Below, piece after piece: positions 44,189 through 52,625 of a stretch of 64,000 nt of DNA (position 1 is its first letter; each line of letters begins with the position of its first letter). This stretch comes from Bacteroidota bacterium (lineage in GTDB: Bacteria; Bacteroidota; Bacteroidia; Chitinophagales; Chitinophagaceae). The stretch covers positions 59,367 to 123,366 of the forward strand of contig JAFDYD010000002.1 in assembly GCA_018267615.1 (NCBI GenBank), in the 5' to 3' direction. A program made the translations under genes and the position numbers. Below the pieces are notes generated by a model. The model did not search any database. It saw only the letters and a program-made list of their open reading frames with translations, and was not told the DNA's origin.

Positions 44189-45385
44189 ATGAATCAGCCA
44201 GCAACACCTCAACAAGCAGGATACAAACAAGGGTTGGTATTGGTTGTCGTCAACCTTCTTCCGATGATGGGTATTGTGGCGCTGATGCCGGTGGTGCCGT
44301 CGCTGTTGGAGCATTTTAAAGGTGTTCCAAATATCAAAACGCTTGCACCGCTTGTTCTCTCCGCTCCTGGTTTATGCATCGCAATTCTCTCTCCGTTTGC
44401 AGGTTTTTTTATTGACAAATGGGGCAGGCGCAAATTGTTAATCCGCCTCATGATCATTTACGGAATCGGTGGAGTTATTCCTTTTTTTGTCGATGGTTTC
44501 TGGACATTAATGGGTGGAAGATTTTTACTTGGCATTGGTGAAGCTTTTATTATGACGATCGTAAACGTTTTGCTTGGTGATTATTTTTTGGGGAAACAAC
44601 GTTCAAACTGGTTGATGTGGCAGGGAATTGTTGGAACTGCATGCGGAACGCTCTTATTAATAATCAGCGGTCATCTTGCAACAAGAGGATGGCAATATCC
44701 TTTCCTGATCTATAGCTCAACCTTTTTGTTTGCATTCGCAGCATGGCTATTCATATTTGAACCTTCTAACCCTGAAATAAAAGTGGGAGTTGACAAACGA
44801 GCTACAAAAAAAATTCCTACGCGAACAATTGCTTTGCTATATCTGCTTACACTTTCTGCTTCTACCATTTACTTTGTTTATACATTACATTTTTCCTTAG
44901 CGCTGGATGAAATGGGTGTAAAAGACAAAGCCACTATCGGAAACCTGAGTGCCATCGCGAGCACAGCCGTACCAGTGGGCGCGTTGATTTTTAAATTGGT
45001 TTATAATCGTCCGATTTGGATGCAACTGTTATTGATTTCGATTTTGCTCGCCGTCGGACTAACGGGCATCAGTATGTCCACAAATACAACTGTTGCCGTA
45101 ATTTTTGCATGGATACAACAACTTGCCTGCGGGATGACGATCCCGGTATTAATTGCATGGGGACTGAATATTTTACCTCCTGAATTCAGAGGAACAGGAA
45201 TGGGATTTTGGTCCAGCGGTTTTTTCCTCGGACAATTTATTTGCCCGGTGGTAGTTTCCGTTGTGCGTAATGCGACAGGCAGTTTGTTGAACGCTTTCGA
45301 ATTCTTTGGTATTCTCTGTTTCGCTCTTGCTATCATCAATGCGACGTATAACCTGGTTAAAAAAAGGTCGCCGGTTACAGCATAA
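44189..45385 (+). CDS. Major facilitator superfamily transporter
   Basis: 398 aa with 12 hydrophobic helices. The loop 2-3 motif FAGFFIDKWGRRKLLIRL is the MFS signature; helices 4-5 include GRFLLGIGEAFIMTIVN. The C-terminal half has PVLIAWGLNILPPEFRGTG, a second D/RxxGRR-like loop. Direction and substrate are unknown. Because it opens the cluster with two deglycosidase-like pairs and a GMC oxidase, import of a glycoside is a reasonable guess. It is 40 nt before the first sugar isomerase-like gene. Confidence 0.9.
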   Translation: MNQPATPQQAGYKQGLVLVVVNLLPMMGIVALMPVVPSLLEHFKGVPNIKTLAPLVLSAPGLCIAILSPFAGFFIDKWGRRKLLIRLMIIYGIGGVIPFFVDGFWTLMGGRFLLGIGEAFIMTIVNVLLGDYFLGKQRSNWLMWQGIVGTACGTLLLIISGHLATRGWQYPFLIYSSTFLFAFAAWLFIFEPSNPEIKVGVDKRATKKIPTRTIALLYLLTLSASTIYFVYTLHFSLALDEMGVKDKATIGNLSAIASTAVPVGALIFKLVYNRPIWMQLLLISILLAVGLTGISMSTNTTVAVIFAWIQQLACGMTIPVLIAWGLNILPPEFRGTGMGFWSSGFFLGQFICPVVVSVVRNATGSLLNAFEFFGILCFALAIINATYNLVKKRSPVTA

Positions 45386-45424
45386 TTTTTAAATATTTCT
45401 TTCACAAAAATTAAACGATAATAT

Positions 45425-46411
45425 ATGCGGGAAAAAAGTTCTATTAAAAGAGGTGTAAGCCTATATAGTTTCCAGGAAGAATATTTCCTGCGGAAAATGT
45501 CTCTGGAAGATTGCATTGCAAAAGCCGCATCATTCGGAGCAAAAGGAATTGAAATTATTGGTGAACAAATGGTGCCCGGGTTTCCAAAACTCACCGATGC
45601 TTTTTTGGAGCAATGGTTCGGGTGGATGAAAAAATATGATGCCGTGCCCGTGTGTCACGATATGTTTCTCGATTTCAAAAAATTCAAAGGAAAAATTCTC
45701 TCCAAAGAAGAACAATTGCAATCCATCATCCGTGATCTTCAATTTGCAAACAAACTCGGTTGCAAAGTGATTCGTGTGATTGTAAGCACATCGCCTGAGC
45801 TTATGGAACTCGCCGCCCCTTATGCGGAAAAATATGATGTAAAGATGGGAATCGAAGTTCATTCACCCTGGCATATTGATAATGCATGGATGAAAAAACA
45901 TTATGAAACTATGGAGAAAACCAAATCTCCTTATCTCGGATTTATTCCTGACATGGGCACATATACCAAGCGATTACCAAGAGTGCTTATTGAAAATTTA
46001 TTACGTAAAGGAGCCGACGAAAAAATTGCAACCTATGTAACAGAAGCATATGAAAAAGGTGTTCTTAGTGAATACATCGTTGGCGAAGTAAGAAGCATGA
46101 CAAGTAAACCAATCGACCTGATGGTTGCGGAGCAAACAAGATTTTACAGTTATACAAATCCAAGACAATTGCTTCCTTATATGGATCGCATATTTCATAT
46201 CCATGCAAAATTTTATGAAATGCTCGAAGACGAAACCGAATACAGCATTCCTTACGAAGAAGTTATTGAAGTATTGAAACTCGGTGGCTACAATGGATAC
46301 CTGTCGAGCGAATATGAAGGCAATCGTCATATCCAGGATGTTTACGAAGTAGACAGTGTAGAGCAAGTACGCCGGCAGCAGGCGATGTTTAAAAAATTAT
46401 TGGGCGAATAA
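45425..46411 (+). CDS. Sugar phosphate isomerase/epimerase-family protein, C-glycoside deglycosidase alpha-subunit-like
   Basis: 328 aa AP-endonuclease-2-type TIM barrel. Four putative metal ligands are visible: Glu144 (MGIEVHSP), Asp176 (FIPDMGTY), His260 (FHIHAKFY) and Glu296 (YLSSEYEG). That E-D-H-E set is the Mn-binding arrangement of this fold. The neighbours, especially the DUF6379-like gene 31 nt downstream and the GMC oxidase, match the known alpha/beta deglycosidases acting on 3-oxo-C-glycosides (DgpB-DgpC, CarB-CarC). Specificity is inference; the fold is certain. Confidence 0.82.
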   Translation: MREKSSIKRGVSLYSFQEEYFLRKMSLEDCIAKAASFGAKGIEIIGEQMVPGFPKLTDAFLEQWFGWMKKYDAVPVCHDMFLDFKKFKGKILSKEEQLQSIIRDLQFANKLGCKVIRVIVSTSPELMELAAPYAEKYDVKMGIEVHSPWHIDNAWMKKHYETMEKTKSPYLGFIPDMGTYTKRLPRVLIENLLRKGADEKIATYVTEAYEKGVLSEYIVGEVRSMTSKPIDLMVAEQTRFYSYTNPRQLLPYMDRIFHIHAKFYEMLEDETEYSIPYEEVIEVLKLGGYNGYLSSEYEGNRHIQDVYEVDSVEQVRRQQAMFKKLLGE

Positions 46412-46441
46412 CAATTTGTTTCAAGATCAAAAATCAAAATC

Positions 46442-46828
46442 ATGTTTGAAAAATATATTATCGTAGAAAAGGAAACCAAAAATATTTTTACCGATGGAAA
46501 GCCAACTGGATTCCAGGTAGGAGCGAGAGTTCCTTATTATCGGGGACTCGGAATTTCTATGATCGAGGATATTAAATTGTCTGTCGACGGAAATACAGTT
46601 TCACCAGATAAAATCCTTGTTGAGTTGCACGGTAACAAATATACTTTGGCTGCAATGCAAACCGAAGCGGATGATCGCTGGGAATTTGGAGAAGTCGGCA
46701 TTCTTAAAGTGCAACAACCCGGAGGTCTTGCACCCGGAAATCACAAAATCACACTCGCGTTCACGTTGCGGATTTCATATATGCCAGTGATCGCGGTGAG
46801 GGAAGACAGCAAAGTTTTATCGGTTTAG
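46442..46828 (+). CDS. DUF6379 / C-glycoside deglycosidase beta-subunit-like protein
   Basis: 128 aa all-beta protein. The sequence FEKYIIVEKETKNIFTDGKP, TGFQVGARVPYYRGLGISMI and FTLRISYMPVIA matches the DUF6379 family, which forms the small beta subunit in C-glycoside deglycosidase complexes. It sits immediately after the alpha-like gene, as in the known systems. I infer that these two form a complex. Confidence 0.82.
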   Translation: MFEKYIIVEKETKNIFTDGKPTGFQVGARVPYYRGLGISMIEDIKLSVDGNTVSPDKILVELHGNKYTLAAMQTEADDRWEFGEVGILKVQQPGGLAPGNHKITLAFTLRISYMPVIAVREDSKVLSV

Positions 46829-46843
46829 AAAAAATAAAAAAAT

Positions 46844-47257
46844 ATGGGGCCACTTGACAAATTTATGTTGTCCGACCACTCTTTGTTGGTAACAGACAGC
46901 GGCTGCGATCTTATTATCCGTTCACACTGGTATCGGTCTCTTCCGCTATCATGCATCGGGAATATCGGTTTGAAAATAAATGAAAAAAATATTCCTTCAG
47001 AAAATATAAGTTTTGAAGTGAATGGAAAAATATTCTCCTTCAATGAACTTGGAAATTTATACCAGGAATGGTGGTTCATTCTCGACTCAGCGATATTACA
47101 TATAGAAAACAATTTTTTGGAAGAAGGAAAGGAATACAAAGTTGAGCTCGAATTGGGATTGTTGATCCCTTATGTATTGGTCGGTCCTGATGGCCAACCC
47201 ATGTTGTCATCGAGTAAACTTTCTAAAAATTTATTGTCGCGCAGAAAAAAAAATTAA
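46844..47257 (+). CDS. Second, divergent DUF6379-like beta-subunit protein
   Basis: 137 aa. Shares the layout of the previous protein (YRSLPLSCIGNIGLKINEKN, then LELGLLIPYVLVG...) but with low identity and a basic C-terminal tail (NLLSRRKKN). The order beta2 then alpha2 (three bases apart) implies a second complex. Only the position and the pattern of strands support the family; a structure or profile search would settle it. Confidence 0.6.
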   Translation: MGPLDKFMLSDHSLLVTDSGCDLIIRSHWYRSLPLSCIGNIGLKINEKNIPSENISFEVNGKIFSFNELGNLYQEWWFILDSAILHIENNFLEEGKEYKVELELGLLIPYVLVGPDGQPMLSSSKLSKNLLSRRKKN

Positions 47258-47260
47258 ACG

Positions 47261-48246
47261 ATGCTTAAATCAGGTACAACATTATATTCACTAACCATCG
47301 AATGGCTATCCGGAAAATATTCGCTGGAAGAAATTATTGCGGAAACCAGTGCGCGCAAACTTGGTCCGGGCCTTGAAGTGGTGGGCTTTCAGACGATCCG
47401 CAATTTCCCAAGCATATCTTCTGAATTCGCTGTGGAATTTCGAAGGTTGCTCGATGAATATGAATTAGAACCATCATGCCTCGGCGCAAATGCTGATATT
47501 GGTATAAGAAGAAGTGGTCATCTCACAATCGATGAGACGGCAGAATATTTGAAGGCGCAAATTATCGCCGCATCAAAATTGGGATTCCCGGTTTTGCGAA
47601 TGCAAATGGCAGCAAAACCCGAAGTGATCAGGAAATTGGTAACGACCGCAGAAAAATCAAAAGTGATTCTTGGGATGGAGTTACATAGTCCATATACATT
47701 GGATCATCCCAGCGTCATTGAATTGCAAAAATTATATGATGAGATCGATTCGCCATGCCTGGGTTATATTCCTGATTTCGGTTGCTGCATGCAGAGAATT
47801 CCTTCTTTGGTGCTCGATAGTTTTCGCAAAGACGGCATGCCTGAAACACTTATCAGCCTGATTAAAGAAATCTGGTTATCCGATGCAGACACTGCGGAAA
47901 AATTCAAGCAGGTCCGCGAACGTGCAATAGCACTAAAGGGAACTCCATCTGCAATAGGCAGACTCAATATGATATTGGCATTGTTCAGCAGGCAGGATCC
48001 AAAACGCTGGTCGGAAATAATGAATCGCATCGTTCATATTCATGGAAAATTTTACGGATTCGATGCAGAGGGCAACGAACCAATATCGACTACAAGGCAC
48101 TCATGAAAGTCTTTAGCGATGGAGGCTATAATGGATATATGTCGAGCGAATACGAAGGACACGGATTTACCGACGCCTATCCCGGATTTGATATGATTGA
48201 AAAACACCAGGCGCTTTGTAAAAAACTATTAGCGGAGAATAGATGA
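47261..48246 (+). pseudogene. Second deglycosidase alpha-subunit-like gene with a frameshift near 48081
   Basis: The first frame gives 281 codons from the ATG at 47261 and ends GNEPISTTRHS at 48106. From about 48081 the next frame continues the same protein: NIDYKALMKVFSDGGYNGYM, SSEYEGHGFTDAYPGF and a stop at 48244-48246. A one-base loss in GAACCAATATC (48077-48087) explains it. Metal ligands Glu140, Asp172 and His261 are retained in the first part; the fourth Glu (in SSEYEG) is only in the second part, so the truncated protein would be inactive. The intact gene would encode about 328 aa, like its paralogue. It could be a sequencing or assembly error. Confidence 0.8.
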
Positions 48247-48279
48247 TTGTCGTCTCATGTCGATCATTCATCATAATCC

Positions 48280-48339
48280 CTTTGCGCTTTTGCGTCTTTG
48301 CGTGAAAAAATTATCACGCAAAGACGCAAAAGCGCAAAG
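48280..48339. repeat. Perfect 26-bp hairpin, 'CTTTGCG' word family
   Basis: Arms 48280-48305 and 48314-48339 are exact reverse complements with an 8-nt loop. Between two co-directional genes of the putative glycoside cluster. Confidence 0.93.
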
Positions 48340-48406
48340 ACAATTACGAGCTAAAAGATCTGAAACGATATAACACCTACGTTCATATTTACATAATTAC
48401 ACTTGA

Positions 48407-49981
48407 ATGAGCGATCACACAAATATAAAATCAACGGATGTGTTGATTATTGGTAGCGGTCCTATTGGCGCAACTTTCGCAAGAATGATTTCCGACGCGT
48501 TACCCAAAACAAAAATTGTGATGATAGATCTTGGCCCAAAATTGACCAAGCGTGCAGGCATGCACGTTAAAAATATCAGTGATGCGGTTGAAAGGGAATC
48601 GGCGCAAATAAAATCTCAGGGACCTCATCAAAAAGCATATCCGCTTACAACTGTTGCGGAAAGAGCCAATGCAGCAAAGGATGGAAATTTAAGTCTTGAT
48701 ATGCTGGCCAGGCCTGGCACTCATCTTGTAACAGATAATATCACAGATTTAAAAAAAAATCAAATGCCTGCCGCTTCCTATTCCAGCAATGTTGGTGGAA
48801 TGGGTGCACATTGGACCTGCGCCTGTCCGCGGCCAGGTAATGAAGAAAAAATTCCATTCATTCCCGAACAAGAATATGAATTTGCTTTTGCAAAAGCTGA
48901 AGAATTATTATGCGTTACTCAAAATGCATTTGCAGAATGTGCAGAAGGTGTGGCAATTCAAAAAGTGTTGGGGGATGTGATGAATCATCAGCTTTCAAAA
49001 AATCGCCAGGTACAGCCAATGCCACTTGCTTGTAAGGTTGATGAAAATGGCGAAAGATATTGGGTAGGTTCCGATATTATTTTAGGAGAACTTGCAGAAC
49101 CCGGTTATGATAAAAATTTCGAATTAAAATCAGAAACGATTTGTCGTAAACTTTTCACTGACGGAAAAAATATTACCGGCGCACTTATTGAACACTTGCC
49201 AACAAAAAAAATTGAAGAGATAAAAGCTAAAATAACAATTGTTGCCTGCGATGCGTTGCGAACACCGCAATTGCTATGGGCCTCCGGCATCAGGCCAAAA
49301 GCACTCGGACATTATCTCAATGAACATCCTTTTGTTTTTTGTTTCGTGGAACTGAATGATGAACTGGTTGAAAAATCATTTGCAAAAAAATATGATCAGT
49401 CATCCAGGTCAGAGCCAACCATCGGCGTATTCTGGGTTCCATTTGATGCACCGAATCATCCTTTTCATGGACAAATCATGCACATGGATGTGTCGCCGAT
49501 TAAAATCGAAACGAATCAAAATCCAAAACATATCGTTGGACTTGGCTGGGGATGCACCAAAGAAATACAGTATGAAGATCATATTGAATTTTCGGAAACC
49601 GAAAAAGATTATCTCGGTATGCCAAAACTAAATTTGCGTTTCACATTGACTGAAAATGACAAAATGCAAATCGAAAAAGTAAAATCGTTACAGATAAAAA
49701 TTGCAAAGGCTTTCGGGAAAATTATACAGGAGGGTGAACAAACACTAATGCCAGCGGGCACATCGCTCCACCTGCAAGGAACGACGAGAATGGGTAAAAT
49801 AAATGATGGGACTTCCGTTTGCGATAGTCATTCTAACGTTTGGGGATATTCGAATTTATTTGTGGGGGGAAATGGTGTGATACCAATGCCAACAACAAGC
49901 AATCCTACTTTAACAAGTGTAGCGATGGCGGTGCGAGCAAGTAAAAAAATTATTTCGCTGTTAGAGAATAAATCTTATTGA
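48407..49981 (+). CDS. GMC-type FAD oxidoreductase (pyranose/C-glycoside oxidase-like)
   Basis: 524 aa. FAD-binding Rossmann start VLIIGSGPIGATFARMI; YSSNVGGMGAHWTCACPRPG is the flavin-contact segment, and the C-terminal TSLHLQGTTRMGKI plus TSNPTLTSVAMAVRASKK give the GMC catalytic His and Asn. This resembles pyranose 2-oxidase and the flavin-dependent C-glycoside 3-oxidases (CarA) that generate 3-oxo-glycosides for the deglycosidase. It is separated from the alpha2 gene by a hairpin but is co-directional. No signal peptide is seen, so it acts in the cytosol after uptake. Confidence 0.85.
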   Translation: MSDHTNIKSTDVLIIGSGPIGATFARMISDALPKTKIVMIDLGPKLTKRAGMHVKNISDAVERESAQIKSQGPHQKAYPLTTVAERANAAKDGNLSLDMLARPGTHLVTDNITDLKKNQMPAASYSSNVGGMGAHWTCACPRPGNEEKIPFIPEQEYEFAFAKAEELLCVTQNAFAECAEGVAIQKVLGDVMNHQLSKNRQVQPMPLACKVDENGERYWVGSDIILGELAEPGYDKNFELKSETICRKLFTDGKNITGALIEHLPTKKIEEIKAKITIVACDALRTPQLLWASGIRPKALGHYLNEHPFVFCFVELNDELVEKSFAKKYDQSSRSEPTIGVFWVPFDAPNHPFHGQIMHMDVSPIKIETNQNPKHIVGLGWGCTKEIQYEDHIEFSETEKDYLGMPKLNLRFTLTENDKMQIEKVKSLQIKIAKAFGKIIQEGEQTLMPAGTSLHLQGTTRMGKINDGTSVCDSHSNVWGYSNLFVGGNGVIPMPTTSNPTLTSVAMAVRASKKIISLLENKSY

Positions 49982-49995
49982 ATAAGCGCCAATAC

Positions 49996-50055
49996 CTTTG
50001 CGCTTTTGCGCCTTTGCGAGAAAATTATCTCACGCAAAGACGCAAAAGCGCAAAG
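49996..50055. repeat. Inverted repeat, 'CTTTGCG' word family
   Basis: Arms 49996-50018 and 50033-50055 pair over 23 bp with one mismatch. Between convergent GMC oxidase and alpha-galactosidase genes. Confidence 0.92.
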
Positions 50056-50063
50056 AAAAAAAC

Positions 50064-52289
50064 CTAGCGCTTCATCGAGGCAGTCTTCAGAAGTAAAACT
50101 CCATGCGCAGGCAATGAAACATTATACCCTTTTGTAAAACTTCCTAGATCTTTTTGCCTCCATACATCTCTCAACTTTAGTGTTGATGAAAGTTTCAAAG
50201 AAGCAAAATCGATATTTTGTTTATTGATTTTATTATCGAGATTGAAAATTCCAATAGCAGTTGATCCATCTTCCAATTCCTTGGTCCAAACCTGCACCTG
50301 GTTCTTATCAAATATTTTCTTTGCCGGTTTTGCAAGCGCATCCTGGTTTATTGCAAGCACTTCATCATTGGTAAGAAGATTCAATGTAAACTCATCCAAC
50401 TGACTCATATCACATCCGATAAGCAGAGGCGCAGATAATAAAGTCCAGAGACTGATATGCGTATATTGCTCATCGGGAGTAAGCCTTGTATTATGCAATT
50501 TTGGCCCCCATCCAACTTTTCCAACGATCAGCATATCCGGATCATTAAAATGTCCCGGCGATGTATAAGGCGCACTCTTATCCTGGCTGAATCCAATTTC
50601 TGAAAGACTCGTCCATGTATCAACGATATCACCGGTTGTGCGCCAGCTACTGGCGCCGATTTCCGCGCCCCATTTCCAAACATCACCCATTCCATACTGA
50701 CAAAGACTAAAAAGAATATCTCTTTTATTTTTTCTCATCGCTTCCTTCATCACGATATACGGTTTTTTAAAATCATCGAGTGATGGTTGCTTTGGAGCAA
50801 TGTCGCCATAAGAACACCAATCATATTTTAGATAATCAATTCCCCAGTCGGCATAAGTTTTTGCATCCTGTTCTTCATATTTGTAACTGCCAACAAAATG
50901 CCCACATGTCCACGGCCCAGGTGAAGAGTAAATTCCAATTCTTAATCCGAGACTGTGTACATAATCACAAAGCCCTTTCATGTCGGGAAATTTTTGATTG
51001 GTGAGAATTTGTCCTTGTTCATTATGTTTATCTTCCCATCCATCATCGATATTGATGTATGTCCAACCATGATCAGCCAATTTATCCAACATTGCTTTTG
51101 CCGATGCTCTTACTTTTTCATCACTCACACTCAATCCCCAACAGTTCCAGCTATTCCATCCAAGTGCAGGCGTTAATCGAACATTGTCGCCACAAACAAT
51201 CGTAAAATTTTTACTGGATGAACCGATTTTATTTTTCACGATCAACTTCACTTTAAAATTTCCTTTTGATTCGAGTGAACCAGTAATGATACCAGATGAT
51301 TTATCAAGCTTCAATCCCGCTGGTAAACCGGTTGCTTCATAGCTCAAAGGCTTTTCTCCAGTCGCGGGAATTCTGAAAAGAAATGGTGAACCTGGTTGCA
51401 CACCGAAAACACCCGGCGCATTTATCCTTGGCGCTGCGGTCGCAACCGGCGTTAGCACATAAGGAATCGATTCTTTGACGACGATTTCTTTTTTTGTTCT
51501 GTCCTCGAGAAAAACATAATTGATATCATAAGATTTCAATTCCGGGAGCGCTGTTTTATATGTGTACTCGAAAGGCCTGTTGATCGCGAAATCAGTTCCG
51601 ATGGTTTGTTTGAACACGGAAGCGCCCGAGACAGGATCAGTAATTTCAATTCTCAATTTCCCGGTGAAATCATATTTTTCGCTTGTCGATTGAAGAATAA
51701 TTTTTTTGGACACTTTTTTATCAGCGAATTGAAACGGGTTATCATTTGTGTTGATAACAATATAATCGGTGATATCAGCAGCGCTGATACCGTAACGGCC
51801 TTCATACATGCCGCCATCACCACCACCATCATACACACGTACAGCAATTACATTCTCCTTATCCCATAAAATGCGCCGGTCATTGATCGGTATGGTGTAT
51901 GTCCTCGTTGCATCATATGGACCTTGTGTAATATCAGAATTCGATCCCGCATTTCTTCCTACGAAAAACCCATTTAGAAATACTTCATCTCCATCATCAA
52001 TCTTTCCCAGATCGATCCTGATTTTTTCTTTCAGAAAAGCCTGCTCTTTGATGGTTGATGGAATAATAAAATGAATACGATACCATGCATAACCATTATA
52101 ACCCTGGTATCCCTGCGACTCCCAATATTTTCCAACATCGATCGATTTCCAATCGCTATCGTTCAAAGTGGGTCTTGACCATTCGGGACTATCACCCGTT
52201 TTGAATTTCCAACCTTTGTCGATTTTAATATCCTGGGCAAAAAGGCTCGTGAAGAAAACTAAAAATGGAAGAGCTATTAATTTTCGCAT
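50064..52289 (-). CDS. Secreted GH27 alpha-galactosidase with N-terminal binding and Ig-like domains
   Basis: About 741 aa from the ATG at 52289 (signal peptide LIALPFLVFFTSLFA; longer reading has no signal). Domain order: a galactose-binding-like jelly roll (about 25-170, WKSIDVGKYWESQGYQGYNG), a region to ~280, an Ig-like putative domain (He_PIG, LSYEATGLPAGLKLDKSSGI), then the GH27 barrel. The barrel shows LGWNSWNCWG, YINIDDGWEDKH, nucleophile Asp in DYLKYDWCSYGD and RTTGDIVDTW for the acid/base. A C-terminal beta domain ends it. It hydrolyses terminal alpha-galactosides and is probably periplasmic. Convergent to the cluster, it may supply sugars or glycoside substrates. Confidence 0.9.
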   Translation of the reverse strand: MRKLIALPFLVFFTSLFAQDIKIDKGWKFKTGDSPEWSRPTLNDSDWKSIDVGKYWESQGYQGYNGYAWYRIHFIIPSTIKEQAFLKEKIRIDLGKIDDGDEVFLNGFFVGRNAGSNSDITQGPYDATRTYTIPINDRRILWDKENVIAVRVYDGGGDGGMYEGRYGISAADITDYIVINTNDNPFQFADKKVSKKIILQSTSEKYDFTGKLRIEITDPVSGASVFKQTIGTDFAINRPFEYTYKTALPELKSYDINYVFLEDRTKKEIVVKESIPYVLTPVATAAPRINAPGVFGVQPGSPFLFRIPATGEKPLSYEATGLPAGLKLDKSSGIITGSLESKGNFKVKLIVKNKIGSSSKNFTIVCGDNVRLTPALGWNSWNCWGLSVSDEKVRASAKAMLDKLADHGWTYINIDDGWEDKHNEQGQILTNQKFPDMKGLCDYVHSLGLRIGIYSSPGPWTCGHFVGSYKYEEQDAKTYADWGIDYLKYDWCSYGDIAPKQPSLDDFKKPYIVMKEAMRKNKRDILFSLCQYGMGDVWKWGAEIGASSWRTTGDIVDTWTSLSEIGFSQDKSAPYTSPGHFNDPDMLIVGKVGWGPKLHNTRLTPDEQYTHISLWTLLSAPLLIGCDMSQLDEFTLNLLTNDEVLAINQDALAKPAKKIFDKNQVQVWTKELEDGSTAIGIFNLDNKINKQNIDFASLKLSSTLKLRDVWRQKDLGSFTKGYNVSLPAHGVLLLKTASMKR

Positions 52290-52397
52290 GATGATAAAAA
52301 TTAGAGGATACAAATTACAAAATGGCAAGCGATTATTTATTTTTGTCGGCTCAACTGTCTGTTCAATCGGAGAGTCGACCACTCAGACTGAACCAAT

Positions 52398-52471
52398 GCC
52401 TCCTTAGCTCAGTTGGCCAGAGCAGCTGATTCGTAATCAGCAGGTCGCGGGTTCGAATCCCGTGGGAGGCT
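52398..52471 (+). tRNA. tRNA-Thr (anticodon CGU)
   Basis: A 74-nt cloverleaf: acceptor GCCTCCT pairs with GGGAGGC, D-arm AGCTCAGTTGGCCAGAGC, anticodon stem GCTGA/TCAGC with loop TTCGTAA (anticodon CGT at 52432-52434, reading codon ACG), and T-arm GCGGGTTCGAATCCCGT. No CCA is encoded. It is a single tRNA gene between divergent protein genes, next to a degraded repeat. Confidence 0.95.
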
Positions 52472-52495
52472 CTTCAATGTTTATTTTTCTTTCTC

Positions 52496-52577
52496 GGCAG
52501 CAATATTAATTAGTAGCTTGTCATAGCTAATACCAAATTTACACCTATCAAGAAAATCAAAATGAGGCGCCACCTCA
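52496..52577. repeat. Half copy of the 38406-38582 repeat
   Basis: AATATTAATTAGTAGCTTGT, ...TTTACACCTATC... and AAAATCAAAATGAGGCGCCACC match the right half of the element at 38508-38581, in the same orientation, with several substitutions. It follows the tRNA by 25 nt. No left arm is recognisable. Confidence 0.5.
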
Positions 52578-52625
52578 ATGGTTGACTCAACTATTATACA
52601 TAACTTTCATAGTATTCTACGCCAT

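Noticed and set aside
7968..50055. CTTTGCG repeats as a CRISPR array
   Set aside because: The words occur as inverted arms at separate intergenic sites with no spacers of constant length and no cas genes in the window.
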